This document shows, in pieces, positions 26,817 to 34,384 of a DNA stretch of 64,000 nt. The stretch's first letter is position 1. Each line of letters starts with the position of its first letter. The stretch lies in assembly GCA_965233855.1 (NCBI GenBank), contig OZ247586.1, forward strand, positions 434,001 to 498,000, in the 5' to 3' direction. Under the pieces are notes generated by a model that made no database searches, was not told where the DNA came from, and worked only from the letters and a program-made list of their open reading frames with translations. Source of the DNA: Megaera_A sp965233855 (GTDB lineage: Bacteria > Pseudomonadota > Alphaproteobacteria > Rickettsiales > Rickettsiaceae). A program made the position numbers and the translations under genes.

Positions 26817-27428
26817 ATGTTGGATTCAAAAGTAAGAAAACTTATCGATAAGCCTTTGGATATTATTGGACGAAAGCTAGATTTTATTGGCTTTACACCA
26901 AATTCGATAACTATTTTTGGATTTTTCTGTGGAATATTATCGATTATTTTCATTGCAAATAATGATCTGAATTATGGACTATTATTTTTATGTTTGAATC
27001 GATTATCTGATGGTCTAGATGGGGCGGTAGCTAGAGCTTCTAAATTATCTGATTTTGGTGGTTTTTTAGATATCGTTGCAGATTTTATAATATATTCAGG
27101 TATTGTGTTTGCATTTGCTGTTAAAGATAAATTCGAAGCTCTTTACGCTGCATTCTTAATATTTAGTTTTATTGGGCCTATTACATCGTTTTTAGCGTAT
27201 GCAATCATTGCAGCTAAGAAAGATATTAATACATCTAAGCGAGGTGTAAAATCATTTTACTATCTTGGTGGAATTTGTAAAGGAACAGAGACTGCCTTTA
27301 TTTTAATGCTGATATGTTTATTTCCAAATATTTTTGCAGAAGTTTGTATTGTTTATGGCATTCTTTGTTGGGTGACAACTGCTGGTAGGGTATATGCAGC
27401 ATGGAATGATTTTGGAAAAGTGGATTGA
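26817..27428 (+). CDS. CDP-alcohol phosphatidyltransferase family protein
   Basis: This inner-membrane enzyme of about 203 residues has the diagnostic motif with three acidic residues, DGAVARASKLSDFGGFLDIVAD (DG-x2-AR-x8-G-x3-D-x3-D), plus several hydrophobic helices. The family transfers phosphoalcohols such as glycerol-3-phosphate, serine or inositol onto CDP-diacylglycerol. The exact product is undecided. I chose ATG 26817 because the longer frame starts inside the upstream gene and adds residues without a family match. cdsA, which makes CDP-diacylglycerol, is at 51.3 kb. Confidence 0.88.
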   Translation: MLDSKVRKLIDKPLDIIGRKLDFIGFTPNSITIFGFFCGILSIIFIANNDLNYGLLFLCLNRLSDGLDGAVARASKLSDFGGFLDIVADFIIYSGIVFAFAVKDKFEALYAAFLIFSFIGPITSFLAYAIIAAKKDINTSKRGVKSFYYLGGICKGTETAFILMLICLFPNIFAEVCIVYGILCWVTTAGRVYAAWNDFGKVD

Positions 27429-27510
27429 TTAAAAAATCAATGACTTATTTTCGGCTGCGTATTTTATAATAGTTATTATAATTAGTTGTAATAATATAGA
27501 AAAATATGCA

Positions 27511-27798
27511 ATGTTTACAAAAGAAAAACAAGAAGAATTTTATCAAGCTTTGCTTACAAAAAATATAGATTATGAAGGTGTTTTCTATGTTGGAGTTAAA
27601 TCTACAGGCGTTTTTTGTCGCCCGACTTGTCCTGCTAGGAAACCTAAATTTATAAATTGTGAATTTTACAGCTCTACTCAGCAAGCTTTACTGGCATCTT
27701 TTCGACCATGTAAGCGTTGCAAACCACTGTCTAATCTAAATCAAGTATCTGAATTAATTTGTCGATTGGTTGATGTTGTTGAAGCAAATCCTGAAAAG
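27511..27798 (+). pseudogene. ada: ada, N-terminal zinc/methylphosphotriester domain (truncated by IS)
   Basis: The visible protein is the Ada N-terminal repair domain. The zinc-binding cysteines appear in GVFCRPTCPARKP and FRPCKRCKP, which include the methyl-accepting cysteine site. The start of the following AraC-type helix is present, and then the coding sequence runs into the IS6-like element at 27799; the last ~20 residues of the open frame come from the IS. A second ada piece with the PCHRV active site lies on the opposite strand at 31445-31588. The middle of the gene (AraC domain and front of the methyltransferase) is missing, so it cannot make a full Ada. Confidence 0.88.
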
Positions 27799-28662
27799 GG
27801 CATCGTCAAGTTAACAAACAGAGAGCATAAAAAGACGTTGTTCTTGAATTTCAGGCATTAAGAAGCTGTTGAGCAGCATCATTCCAGATGGATTTAGCAT
27901 GATTAAATGCAGCTCTTTGATCAACAGCATTTTTTATATATCTTCCAACATCTACAGCAAATATATTACGTATTTTTCCCATGAGTGATAATGCATTTTG
28001 TACACCTTGTGGTGATTTGAATTTAATTGATATTTTTTCCTTTTTTCTCGTGGGTTGATGAGAATTCTCAGCACGATTATTTAACCCTTTAGGAGAACGA
28101 TGATCAGCTTCTGAACACATACTGCGTATAGGTTTTACATAACTTCTAAGTTTATCTGTAACGATAACTCTTGGAGATGGATAATTGCCTAATAAACGTG
28201 TCAAAAAGCGAATAGCTGATTTCTTATTACGGCGTTTCTGTAAAAATACATCTAACTCATAACCATCAGCATCAACAGCTCTCCACAATATGAAATATTC
28301 TCCATTAATTCTAATAGTCATTTCATCCAAATGCCATTTATCCTTTGGTTTGCGCTCACGTTTTTTAATAACTTCCTTAAAATGAGATGCAAACTTATTA
28401 CTCCAAGAGCGTACTGTTTCATGACTCAGAATAATGCCTCTGTAAGCCATTTGTTCCTGGATATCTCTGTAACTATGGTTAAATCTATGATACAGCCAAA
28501 CTACATGACTGATTATTGATACTGGAAAACGGTGTCTCTTTGGAGCTTTTTTCATGTGCATCGCTAACTCTATTCTTGTTATTATCCGATATATTCAGGA
28601 TAATTTATGCTACTATTATATTCAATCTTTTTATGATCTTTGTTTGTTAACTTGACGGTACC
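27799..28662 (-). mobile_element. IS6-like insertion sequence, copy 1
   Basis: This 864-bp element ends in inverted repeats reading GGCATCGTCAAGTTAAC on the left and GTTAACTTGACGGTACC on the right, and encodes one intact transposase. The left repeat differs from copy 2 at one base (T for C) and the right repeat at one base. No matching 8-bp target duplication flanks it: the left flank is CTGAAAAG and the right CCCACCTG. This fits rearrangement rather than a simple insertion. Confidence 0.92.
27851..28561 (-). CDS. IS6-family DDE transposase, copy 1
   Basis: The 236-residue transposase has a short N-terminal helix-turn-helix region (ILSHETVRSW) and a DDE domain with the Asp in WHLDEM, the Asp in VTDKL, and the Glu in NNRAENSH. 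These are the classic IS6/IS26 features, together with the FKSPQGVQ segment. It catalyses replicative transposition and may fuse DNA molecules through cointegrates. It differs from the copy at 31.8-32.5 kb at two residues (Tyr for His at 24-25, Arg for Gly in ETVRSW). The frame is intact. Confidence 0.93.
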   Translation of the reverse strand: MHMKKAPKRHRFPVSIISHVVWLYHRFNHSYRDIQEQMAYRGIILSHETVRSWSNKFASHFKEVIKKRERKPKDKWHLDEMTIRINGEYFILWRAVDADGYELDVFLQKRRNKKSAIRFLTRLLGNYPSPRVIVTDKLRSYVKPIRSMCSEADHRSPKGLNNRAENSHQPTRKKEKISIKFKSPQGVQNALSLMGKIRNIFAVDVGRYIKNAVDQRAAFNHAKSIWNDAAQQLLNA

Positions 28663-28719
28663 CCCACCTGACCCAGCTCCAATAACACAAAAATCTGGAT
28701 TTAATATATCGCTATTCAT
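28663..28719 (-). pseudogene. N-terminal 19 codons of a FAD disulfide oxidoreductase, cut by IS
   Basis: Starting from ATG at 28719 the frame reads MNSDILNPDFCVIGAGSGG and then meets the IS6-like end. The VIGAGSGG part is the FAD-binding Rossmann loop of the mercuric reductase/dihydrolipoamide dehydrogenase family. Genes of this kind often occur beside TVP38-family genes, and one such gene lies at 30.7-31.4 kb. The rest is not in the window next to it, so the gene was broken by the rearrangement. Confidence 0.65.
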
Positions 28720-28794
28720 AATAATTAGAAATCTTTAAAACACCCCTTTCTTCAAAATCATTCCACTATTTAGATGATATATAGAAGAAAAAGA

Positions 28795-28971
28795 TTAAAC
28801 AATTGCTCTGGAAATATTAACAGGCCTACGAACACAAGGCGTTATAACATCAGAAGCACCAGGATCAATTGAAACACATGGGCTTTTTATTTCATAAGGT
28901 GCAGATGGAGTGCAAGATAAAGTACACAAGCCAACCAAAACAATCAAAGCTACATTTAATAATAGTTTCAT
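28795..28971 (-). CDS. virB7: VirB7-like small lipoprotein of the type IV secretion system
   Basis: This 58-residue protein is too short to be found by length-based gene calling. It starts with a lipoprotein signal peptide (hydrophobic stretch ending LCTLSC, with the lipid-attachment Cys20). The mature part has the pattern APYEIKSPCV and PCVRRPVN, with two cysteines, as I recall from rickettsial VirB7-like proteins. VirB7 lipoproteins stabilise the outer-membrane core complex with VirB9. It is divergent from virB8, about 300 bases away, as in the scattered rvh clusters of Rickettsiales. The family identification rests on recall of these patterns. Confidence 0.72.
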   Translation of the reverse strand: MKLLLNVALIVLVGLCTLSCTPSAPYEIKSPCVSIDPGASDVITPCVRRPVNISRAIV

Positions 28972-29270
28972 GGTTATAATTTTTAAATTACATTATCTTA
29001 TATATGGTAACCAAAGATAGTATTAGTCCTCAAGACTTTCTGTAAAAGATAGACTTTAATAATTTAAAAATCACAGACAACTATAAATTCTGTTGTATAT
29101 ATACATTATCTATCATTTGCTCTATTACCAAATACTACAAAAATAATCATGCCCCAATTGCAACAAATGAGAGCTTTGTTAACAAAACATGCCCATAGAT
29201 TTAAAAATATATATAATTTTCACTCAGAAGTTATACAATGATATATATGTAATTTCTCTTAGAAAACTTG
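28972..29270. other. Divergent upstream region of virB7/virB8
   Basis: About 300 bp without a credible gene, strongly AT-rich. It should contain the virB7 and virB8 promoters, but I see no decisive -35/-10 pair. Confidence 0.5.
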
Positions 29271-29972
29271 ATGGAACCATTATATAAATCGTTACAGGAG
29301 TATATAGAGACTGGTGAGTATTTCTCCGATGCAAAACATTGGTATAAATATAAGTATATTCACCCCTTCTCTCAAAGATCCTTTATATTTATACTAAGCG
29401 TCATAATCTGCTCTTTATTTATAGGTGTAGTAATTAATATACGATCACTTTTTCCATCTGTGATTCAGGTAAAATACTCTATTAATGCAACAACTTCTGC
29501 CAATAAATCTGCTCAAATAATTAGAGCTAACCAGATCGAAAACGACCCTTTAGCCTCTATTACAGATATAATGACAAAAAACTATGTTCTAAATAGAGAA
29601 AGATATAGTTATGATGATTTAAAAAAACAATTCATTTTTGTAAAAAATAATTCAACAAGAATTGTTTTTCGTAGATTCTATAATTTTATGAATATAGATA
29701 ATCCCTCTTCACCTGTTATGAAGTATCAAAAGCATGTTAAGAGATCAGCTAACATTATATCTACAAGCTATCCAACTCAAACCAAAGCAATTGTAAAATT
29801 TAATTCAATTGTACAGAACTCTGCTGGAGAAATTTCGGAAGATATAGTCTGGCAAGCCACAATTGACTACGAAATAGATAAAATTAATCCAAAATTACCG
29901 TCAGGTTCACGATTTAACTTCACAGTAACGGATTATCAGTTAAAACTAATAAAAGATAGAAGCCAAAAGTAA
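29271..29972 (+). CDS. virB8: VirB8 type IV secretion protein
   Basis: VirB8 is a bitopic inner-membrane protein that helps assemble the type IV secretion channel. The 233-residue protein (ATG 29271; a TTG at 29268 is also in frame) has a single membrane span near residues 36-58 after a short cytoplasmic part. The periplasmic domain shows the VirB8 pattern, with repeated aromatic and acidic turns and a final strand like FTVTDYQLKLIKD. virB9 follows 4 bases later. No virB10, virB11 or virD4 is present here. Confidence 0.88.
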   Translation: MEPLYKSLQEYIETGEYFSDAKHWYKYKYIHPFSQRSFIFILSVIICSLFIGVVINIRSLFPSVIQVKYSINATTSANKSAQIIRANQIENDPLASITDIMTKNYVLNRERYSYDDLKKQFIFVKNNSTRIVFRRFYNFMNIDNPSSPVMKYQKHVKRSANIISTSYPTQTKAIVKFNSIVQNSAGEISEDIVWQATIDYEIDKINPKLPSGSRFNFTVTDYQLKLIKDRSQK

Positions 29973-29976
29973 AAAT

Positions 29977-30735
29977 ATGCAAAAGTTTATAACATTCGTA
30001 ATATTACTATTTGTTGCTCAATCAGCGTACGCAATTCGTGAGTCTAGACCGACTCCAATTGATAGCCGAATTAGAGTGATGGTTTATAACCCAAATGATG
30101 TCTTTAAATTTACAGGATATTATGGCTACCAAGCTAGTATTGAACTTGCTAAAAATGAACAAGTTGTTAGCATCTCAATGGGTGATACTACTTCATGGCA
30201 AATTGTTCCTGCGGGCAATAGAATATTCATTAAGCCGATGGAGCAGGACGCTACTACCAATATGACGCTTATTACCAATAAACGCACATATTTCTTTGAA
30301 CTTTACGCCGAAGAAACCCTTGATATTAGAGACCCTGGAATGGTTTTTAATGTTAAGTTCCTATATCCAAATGATGAAGAGGAAGAAGATAGTATACGCA
30401 CTTTTGCTGCAAGTGGAGCTGGAATATCTTCAGGACCTGATTTATCACACCCAGAAACTCTAAACTTTCACTACTCAATTAGTGGGAATGAAGAAATAGC
30501 ACCGATTAAAATATTTGATGATGGTGAATTTACTTATCTACAATTTAGGGATAAAAACAACGAAATTCCAGCTATTTTTGCAGTAGATGAAGATTTAAGA
30601 GAATCTATGGTCAACTTTAGACTAGATCCAAATAACAATAATATGGTTGTTGTAGAGCAAGTTTTCAGAAAACTAACACTTCGAGCTGGGAAAAAGATAG
30701 TTTGTGTGTTTAATGAAACTTTTAAACCTTACTAA
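29977..30735 (+). CDS. virB9: VirB9 type IV secretion outer-membrane core protein
   Basis: VirB9 forms part of the outer-membrane core complex with VirB7 and VirB10. The 252-residue product has a signal peptide (ending near SAYA-I). Its N-terminal beta-rich domain includes DSRIRVMVYNPNDVFKF, followed by a C-terminal domain with LNFHYSISG and LRAGKKIVCVFN typical of VirB9/CagX. It couples to virB8 through a 4-base gap. In Rickettsiales the rvh system has duplicated VirB8 and VirB9, so this may be a second set rather than the main one. Confidence 0.9.
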   Translation: MQKFITFVILLFVAQSAYAIRESRPTPIDSRIRVMVYNPNDVFKFTGYYGYQASIELAKNEQVVSISMGDTTSWQIVPAGNRIFIKPMEQDATTNMTLITNKRTYFFELYAEETLDIRDPGMVFNVKFLYPNDEEEEDSIRTFAASGAGISSGPDLSHPETLNFHYSISGNEEIAPIKIFDDGEFTYLQFRDKNNEIPAIFAVDEDLRESMVNFRLDPNNNNMVVVEQVFRKLTLRAGKKIVCVFNETFKPY

Positions 30736-30746
30736 TCATTTATCCT

Positions 30747-31448
30747 TTGAAAAAATTACAAAAATACATACCTCTAATTATCTTAGCATGTACGGCATTA
30801 ATAATATGGTCAACTGGAATATATAAATATATTAGTTTAGATGCTTTAAAAGAGCATCAGAACTATCTCAAAGAATATATCAGAGGAAATTTATTTTTTT
30901 CAATTCTCATATATGCATTTTTATATTTCATTATAGTTAGCTTATCGATACCCGCTGCAACTATTATGACTCTCACTGGCGGTTTTCTCTTTGGACAAAC
31001 AATAGGCACGGTATGCGTAGTAATTTCAGCTAGTCTGGGAGCATGCACTATTTTTCTGAGCACAAAATTAGCTTCAAAGAATTCAGATAAGAAAAAACAT
31101 GGGACCTGGATACAAAAAATGAAGAACGGATTTAGTAAAAATGCTTTTTCTTATATGCTAACTTTAAGACTAATTCCAATTTTCCCATTTGTACTAGTTA
31201 ATATTGTGGCGGGCATTTTACAAATACCTCTTAGAGCCTTTTTCTTCGGAACTTTAATTGGAATAATCCCAGCTAGCTATATTTATGTATCAGTTGGCGT
31301 TGCTATGCAAACCTTATTGAATCAAAATGACTTCACAACAAATAACCTACTAACACCCAATATAATTATTGCACTATCAGGCCTTGGTTTACTTGCACTT
31401 CTGCCAATTATTTATAAGATAATTCTAAAGCAAAAAAAGTCTAACTAG
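30747..31448 (+). CDS. TVP38/TMEM64 (DedA-like) membrane protein
   Basis: This 233-residue inner-membrane protein has about six hydrophobic segments. Family patterns are SIPAATIMTLTGGFLFGQTIGTVCVVISASLGA (split by a short gap) and the later LRLIPIFPFVLVNIVAGILQIPLRAFFFGTLIGIIPASYIYVSVG. The TVP38/SNARE-associated (VTT) domain family is related to DedA lipid scramblase-like proteins; its exact role in bacteria is uncertain. The TTG start at 30747 follows virB9 by 11 bases. The C-terminus abuts the reversed ada fragment. Confidence 0.88.
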   Translation: MKKLQKYIPLIILACTALIIWSTGIYKYISLDALKEHQNYLKEYIRGNLFFSILIYAFLYFIIVSLSIPAATIMTLTGGFLFGQTIGTVCVVISASLGACTIFLSTKLASKNSDKKKHGTWIQKMKNGFSKNAFSYMLTLRLIPIFPFVLVNIVAGILQIPLRAFFFGTLIGIIPASYIYVSVGVAMQTLLNQNDFTTNNLLTPNIIIALSGLGLLALLPIIYKIILKQKKSN

Positions 31449-31588
31449 CAATATTCTTTCTCATGTTCAAGCAACCATTTTTTACGATTTAATCCACCTC
31501 CGTACCCCCCTAAATCTCCATTGCTATTAATCACACGGTGGCATGGAATAATTATTGCCAATTGATTCGCTCCATTAGCATTTGCAAC
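31445..31588 (-). pseudogene. ada: ada, C-terminal methyltransferase end (separated and inverted)
   Basis: On the minus strand the frame encodes the last 47 residues of an O6-methylguanine-DNA methyltransferase domain, with the active site PCHRV followed by GGYGGGLNRKKWLLEHEKE. The open frame ends at the stop at 31445-31447 and begins at the IS6-like inverted repeat at 31589. It matches the missing C-terminus of the ada gene at 27.5 kb but points the other way. The two fragments together indicate one gene split and rearranged by IS elements. Confidence 0.85.
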
Positions 31589-31742
31589 GGCACCGTCAAG
31601 TTAACAAACAAAGATCATAAAAAGATTGAATATAATAGTAGCATAAATTATCCTGAATATATCGGATAATAACAAGAATAGAGTTAGCGATGCACATGAA
31701 AAAAGCTCCAAAGAGACACCGTTTTCCAGTATCAATAATCAG
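31589..31742 (+). mobile_element. IS6-like insertion sequence, 154-bp remnant (copy 3)
   Basis: This fragment starts with the inverted repeat GGCACCGTCAAGTTAAC and contains the upstream end of the IS, the transposase start codon and about the first 17 codons in the + orientation. It stops at ATAATCAG, where copy 2 begins. The remaining ~710 bp of the element are absent. It matches the reverse complement of the right end of copies 1 and 2 closely. Confidence 0.9.
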
Positions 31743-32606
31743 GGCACCGTCAAGTTAACAAACAGAGAGCATAAAAAGACGTTGTTCTTGAATTTCAGGC
31801 ATTAAGAAGCTGTTGAGCAGCATCATTCCAGATGGATTTAGCATGATTAAATGCAGCTCTTTGATCAACAGCATTTTTTATATATCTTCCAACATCTACA
31901 GCAAATATATTACGTATTTTTCCCATGAGTGATAATGCATTTTGTACACCTTGTGGTGATTTGAATTTAATTGATATTTTTTCCTTCTTTCTCGTGGGTT
32001 GATGAGAATTCTCAGCACGATTATTTAACCCTTTAGGAGAACGATGATCAGCTTCTGAACACATACTGCGTATAGGTTTTACATAACTTCTAAGTTTATC
32101 TGTAACGATAACTCTTGGAGATGGATAATTGCCTAATAAACGTGTCAAAAAGCGAATAGCTGATTTCTTATTACGGCGTTTCTGTAAAAATACATCTAAC
32201 TCATAACCATCAGCATCAACAGCTCTCCACAATATGAAATATTCTCCATTAATTCTAATAGTCATTTCATCCAAATGCCATTTATCCTTTGGTTTGCGCT
32301 CACGTTTTTTAATAACTTCCTTAAAATGAGATGCAAACTTATTACTCCAAGAGCCTACTGTTTCATGACTCAGAATAATGCCTCTGTAAGCCATTTGTTC
32401 CTGGATATCTCTGTAACTATGGTTAAATCTATGATGCAGCCAAACTACATGACTGATTATTGATACTGGAAAACGGTGTCTCTTTGGAGCTTTTTTCATG
32501 TGCATCGCTAACTCTATTCTTGTTATTATCCGATATATTCAGGATAATTTATGCTACTATTATATTCAATCTTTTTATGATCTTTGTTTGTTAACTTGAC
32601 GGTGCC
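31743..32606 (-). mobile_element. IS6-like insertion sequence, copy 2
   Basis: This 864-bp element has inverted repeats GGCACCGTCAAGTTAAC and GTTAACTTGACGGTGCC, in the same orientation as copy 1. It sits inside the copy 3 remnant on its left and 33 bp from the tRNA-Ala 3' end on its right. Its flanks (ATAATCAG and GGGATTTT) are not target duplicates. Confidence 0.93.
31795..32505 (-). CDS. IS6-family DDE transposase, copy 2
   Basis: The product is a 236-residue IS6/IS26-type transposase nearly identical to copy 1. The catalytic Asp, Asp and Glu (in WHLDEM, VTDKL and NNRAENSH) are all present. It has Gly where copy 1 has Arg in ETVRSW, a position in the helix-turn-helix region, so copy 1 may be the better preserved version. 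The frame is intact. Confidence 0.93.
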   Translation of the reverse strand: MHMKKAPKRHRFPVSIISHVVWLHHRFNHSYRDIQEQMAYRGIILSHETVGSWSNKFASHFKEVIKKRERKPKDKWHLDEMTIRINGEYFILWRAVDADGYELDVFLQKRRNKKSAIRFLTRLLGNYPSPRVIVTDKLRSYVKPIRSMCSEADHRSPKGLNNRAENSHQPTRKKEKISIKFKSPQGVQNALSLMGKIRNIFAVDVGRYIKNAVDQRAAFNHAKSIWNDAAQQLLNA

Positions 32607-32639
32607 GGGATTTTATATAAGCTATAAGATGTTTTGAAA

Positions 32640-32714
<75 letters not shown>

Positions 32715-32782
32715 ATTTCAGTTTGCAAGAAATTTATATACTTTCTTGCAAACCTAGTCAATATATTTTTTCAATTTTACTG

Positions 32783-34369
32783 CTACTTCTCTTTAAATCC
32801 TTTGAACATTGCATCAATTACTGGGTCTAGTAAGTATCTTAGAAGAGTTCTAGTACCAGTGATTATTTGAACTTCTGCTTGCATTCCAGGGTGAAGCGTG
32901 AGCTTGCGCGTTTCTGAAATTTCAGAGAATTCCTTCATGTTAAGTTCGATTTGCGCTAAATAATAACCACCAGCAAGTTCTGGGTCTTGTACTTGCGTTG
33001 TAGGTATTATAATATCTGGTGATAGAGAAATAACTTTACCAGTAAAGAGTGGAGTTGTACGCGATTTAAAAGCACTAAAGCGAATCTTTGAATCAAGGCC
33101 AATTTGAATAGAGTCTATGTTTTTTGGTTTAATTTTGGCTTCTATGACTAGCTTATCGTCAGTTGGAGAAATTTCAAGTATAGGTTGTTGTGGTGGAATT
33201 GAGCTACCAATTGTAAAATAGTTTAGACTATTTATTATTCCTTGCACTGGAGATCTAATTATAACTCGATTTAAAGAATCTTCAAAAGAGTGAAATCTTT
33301 CTCTACTTTGCGAAAGATTAACTTGAGTTTCTTTTAACTCATTTAGTGCGTTCGCTGAATATTTACTATCAAGATTTATAAGTTCAATTTCAGTGCGTGT
33401 TATTTCTTGCTCTAATCTTGCAATCTCCGTTTTGGTCATAGCTGTATCACCCTGAGCATTAGCTAACTTAGCTTCTAGTTCAAGTAATACAGATTTCTGG
33501 GCAAAGCCTTTATCATAGAGTTTTTGTGTTGCTTCAAGGCGATCTTCTGTTACTTCTATTGTTTTTTTGATTGCATTGATCTTTGCGTTTTGTCCCTCGA
33601 TTTGTTTGCCTAACTGTTTTATTTTTTGTTGAGCAGATTGTTTTTCAGATGTTTTTAGATTGTTTTTTGAATTAAAAAGATTATTTTGTGTTTCAATGAT
33701 TTTAGCCACATATCGAACAGATCGATCTTTTGTAATAAATTCCGGATAATCAATTTCAGTATCACCATTTATTTCCGCCAGTAATCTTTTTTCAGAAGCT
33801 AATAATGTTCTGTATTGATTTAATGTGCTTTCATATTCTGCTTTTATTCTTGTATCTTCGAATTCAAGAAGCTTATCATCTTTACTAACTTTATCACCAA
33901 GCTTCACATAAATATTTTTGATTATTCCACCTTCTGGGTGATTTATCTTTTTCTTTTGGCTGTTACTCACTACAGTTCCAATTGCAACTGCGGCGCTATC
34001 TAGTGGAGCAGTCGATGCCCAAAGGACGCCAAAAATAACAAAAAAGATTACTACAAAAGCACCAAACATGATTGGAGGCCTTGCAGCTTTTATAACATCA
34101 TTAGTTTTTTTGCTATCTTTTTTTATTATAAAATCAATAAAGTAATCTATAAATTTAACGCTATTTTGCATTCCTTGCAAGACGGCAATTAATAGACCTT
34201 TTGGTGTAAAAACACTTGTTTTTTTTGCCATTTCTGGGATTCCTGCAAGCGCAGGGTTTGGCATCTTGCTTGGCGCTTTTTTACTTCCGCTTTGTTTGAT
34301 CATCATTTTTTGCAATTCTTCTAATTGCTTTAATTTTTCTGATGATAGTTTTTCTTTTTTATTAGGCAT
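32783..34369 (-). CDS. HlyD-family type I secretion membrane-fusion protein
   Basis: This adaptor subunit connects the inner-membrane ABC exporter to an outer-membrane TolC-like channel. The 528-residue protein has a cytoplasmic N-terminus of about 110 residues, one membrane span near residues 110-130, and a lipoyl/barrel motif near NHPEGGIIKNIYVKLGDKV. Long coiled-coil helices occupy roughly residues 170-360. A C-terminal beta-barrel has SPVQGIINSLNYFTIG. It lies 15 bases after the ABC gene on the same strand. No tolC or substrate gene is seen nearby. Confidence 0.9.
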   Translation of the reverse strand: MPNKKEKLSSEKLKQLEELQKMMIKQSGSKKAPSKMPNPALAGIPEMAKKTSVFTPKGLLIAVLQGMQNSVKFIDYFIDFIIKKDSKKTNDVIKAARPPIMFGAFVVIFFVIFGVLWASTAPLDSAAVAIGTVVSNSQKKKINHPEGGIIKNIYVKLGDKVSKDDKLLEFEDTRIKAEYESTLNQYRTLLASEKRLLAEINGDTEIDYPEFITKDRSVRYVAKIIETQNNLFNSKNNLKTSEKQSAQQKIKQLGKQIEGQNAKINAIKKTIEVTEDRLEATQKLYDKGFAQKSVLLELEAKLANAQGDTAMTKTEIARLEQEITRTEIELINLDSKYSANALNELKETQVNLSQSRERFHSFEDSLNRVIIRSPVQGIINSLNYFTIGSSIPPQQPILEISPTDDKLVIEAKIKPKNIDSIQIGLDSKIRFSAFKSRTTPLFTGKVISLSPDIIIPTTQVQDPELAGGYYLAQIELNMKEFSEISETRKLTLHPGMQAEVQIITGTRTLLRYLLDPVIDAMFKGFKEK

Positions 34370-34384
34370 TTTATTTTCTATGTT

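Noticed and set aside
27511..32606. IS6-like pair as a freshly inserted compound transposon with an 8-bp target duplication
   Set aside because: The outer flanks CTGAAAAG and GGGATTTT do not match, so a simple recent insertion of the whole unit is not supported.
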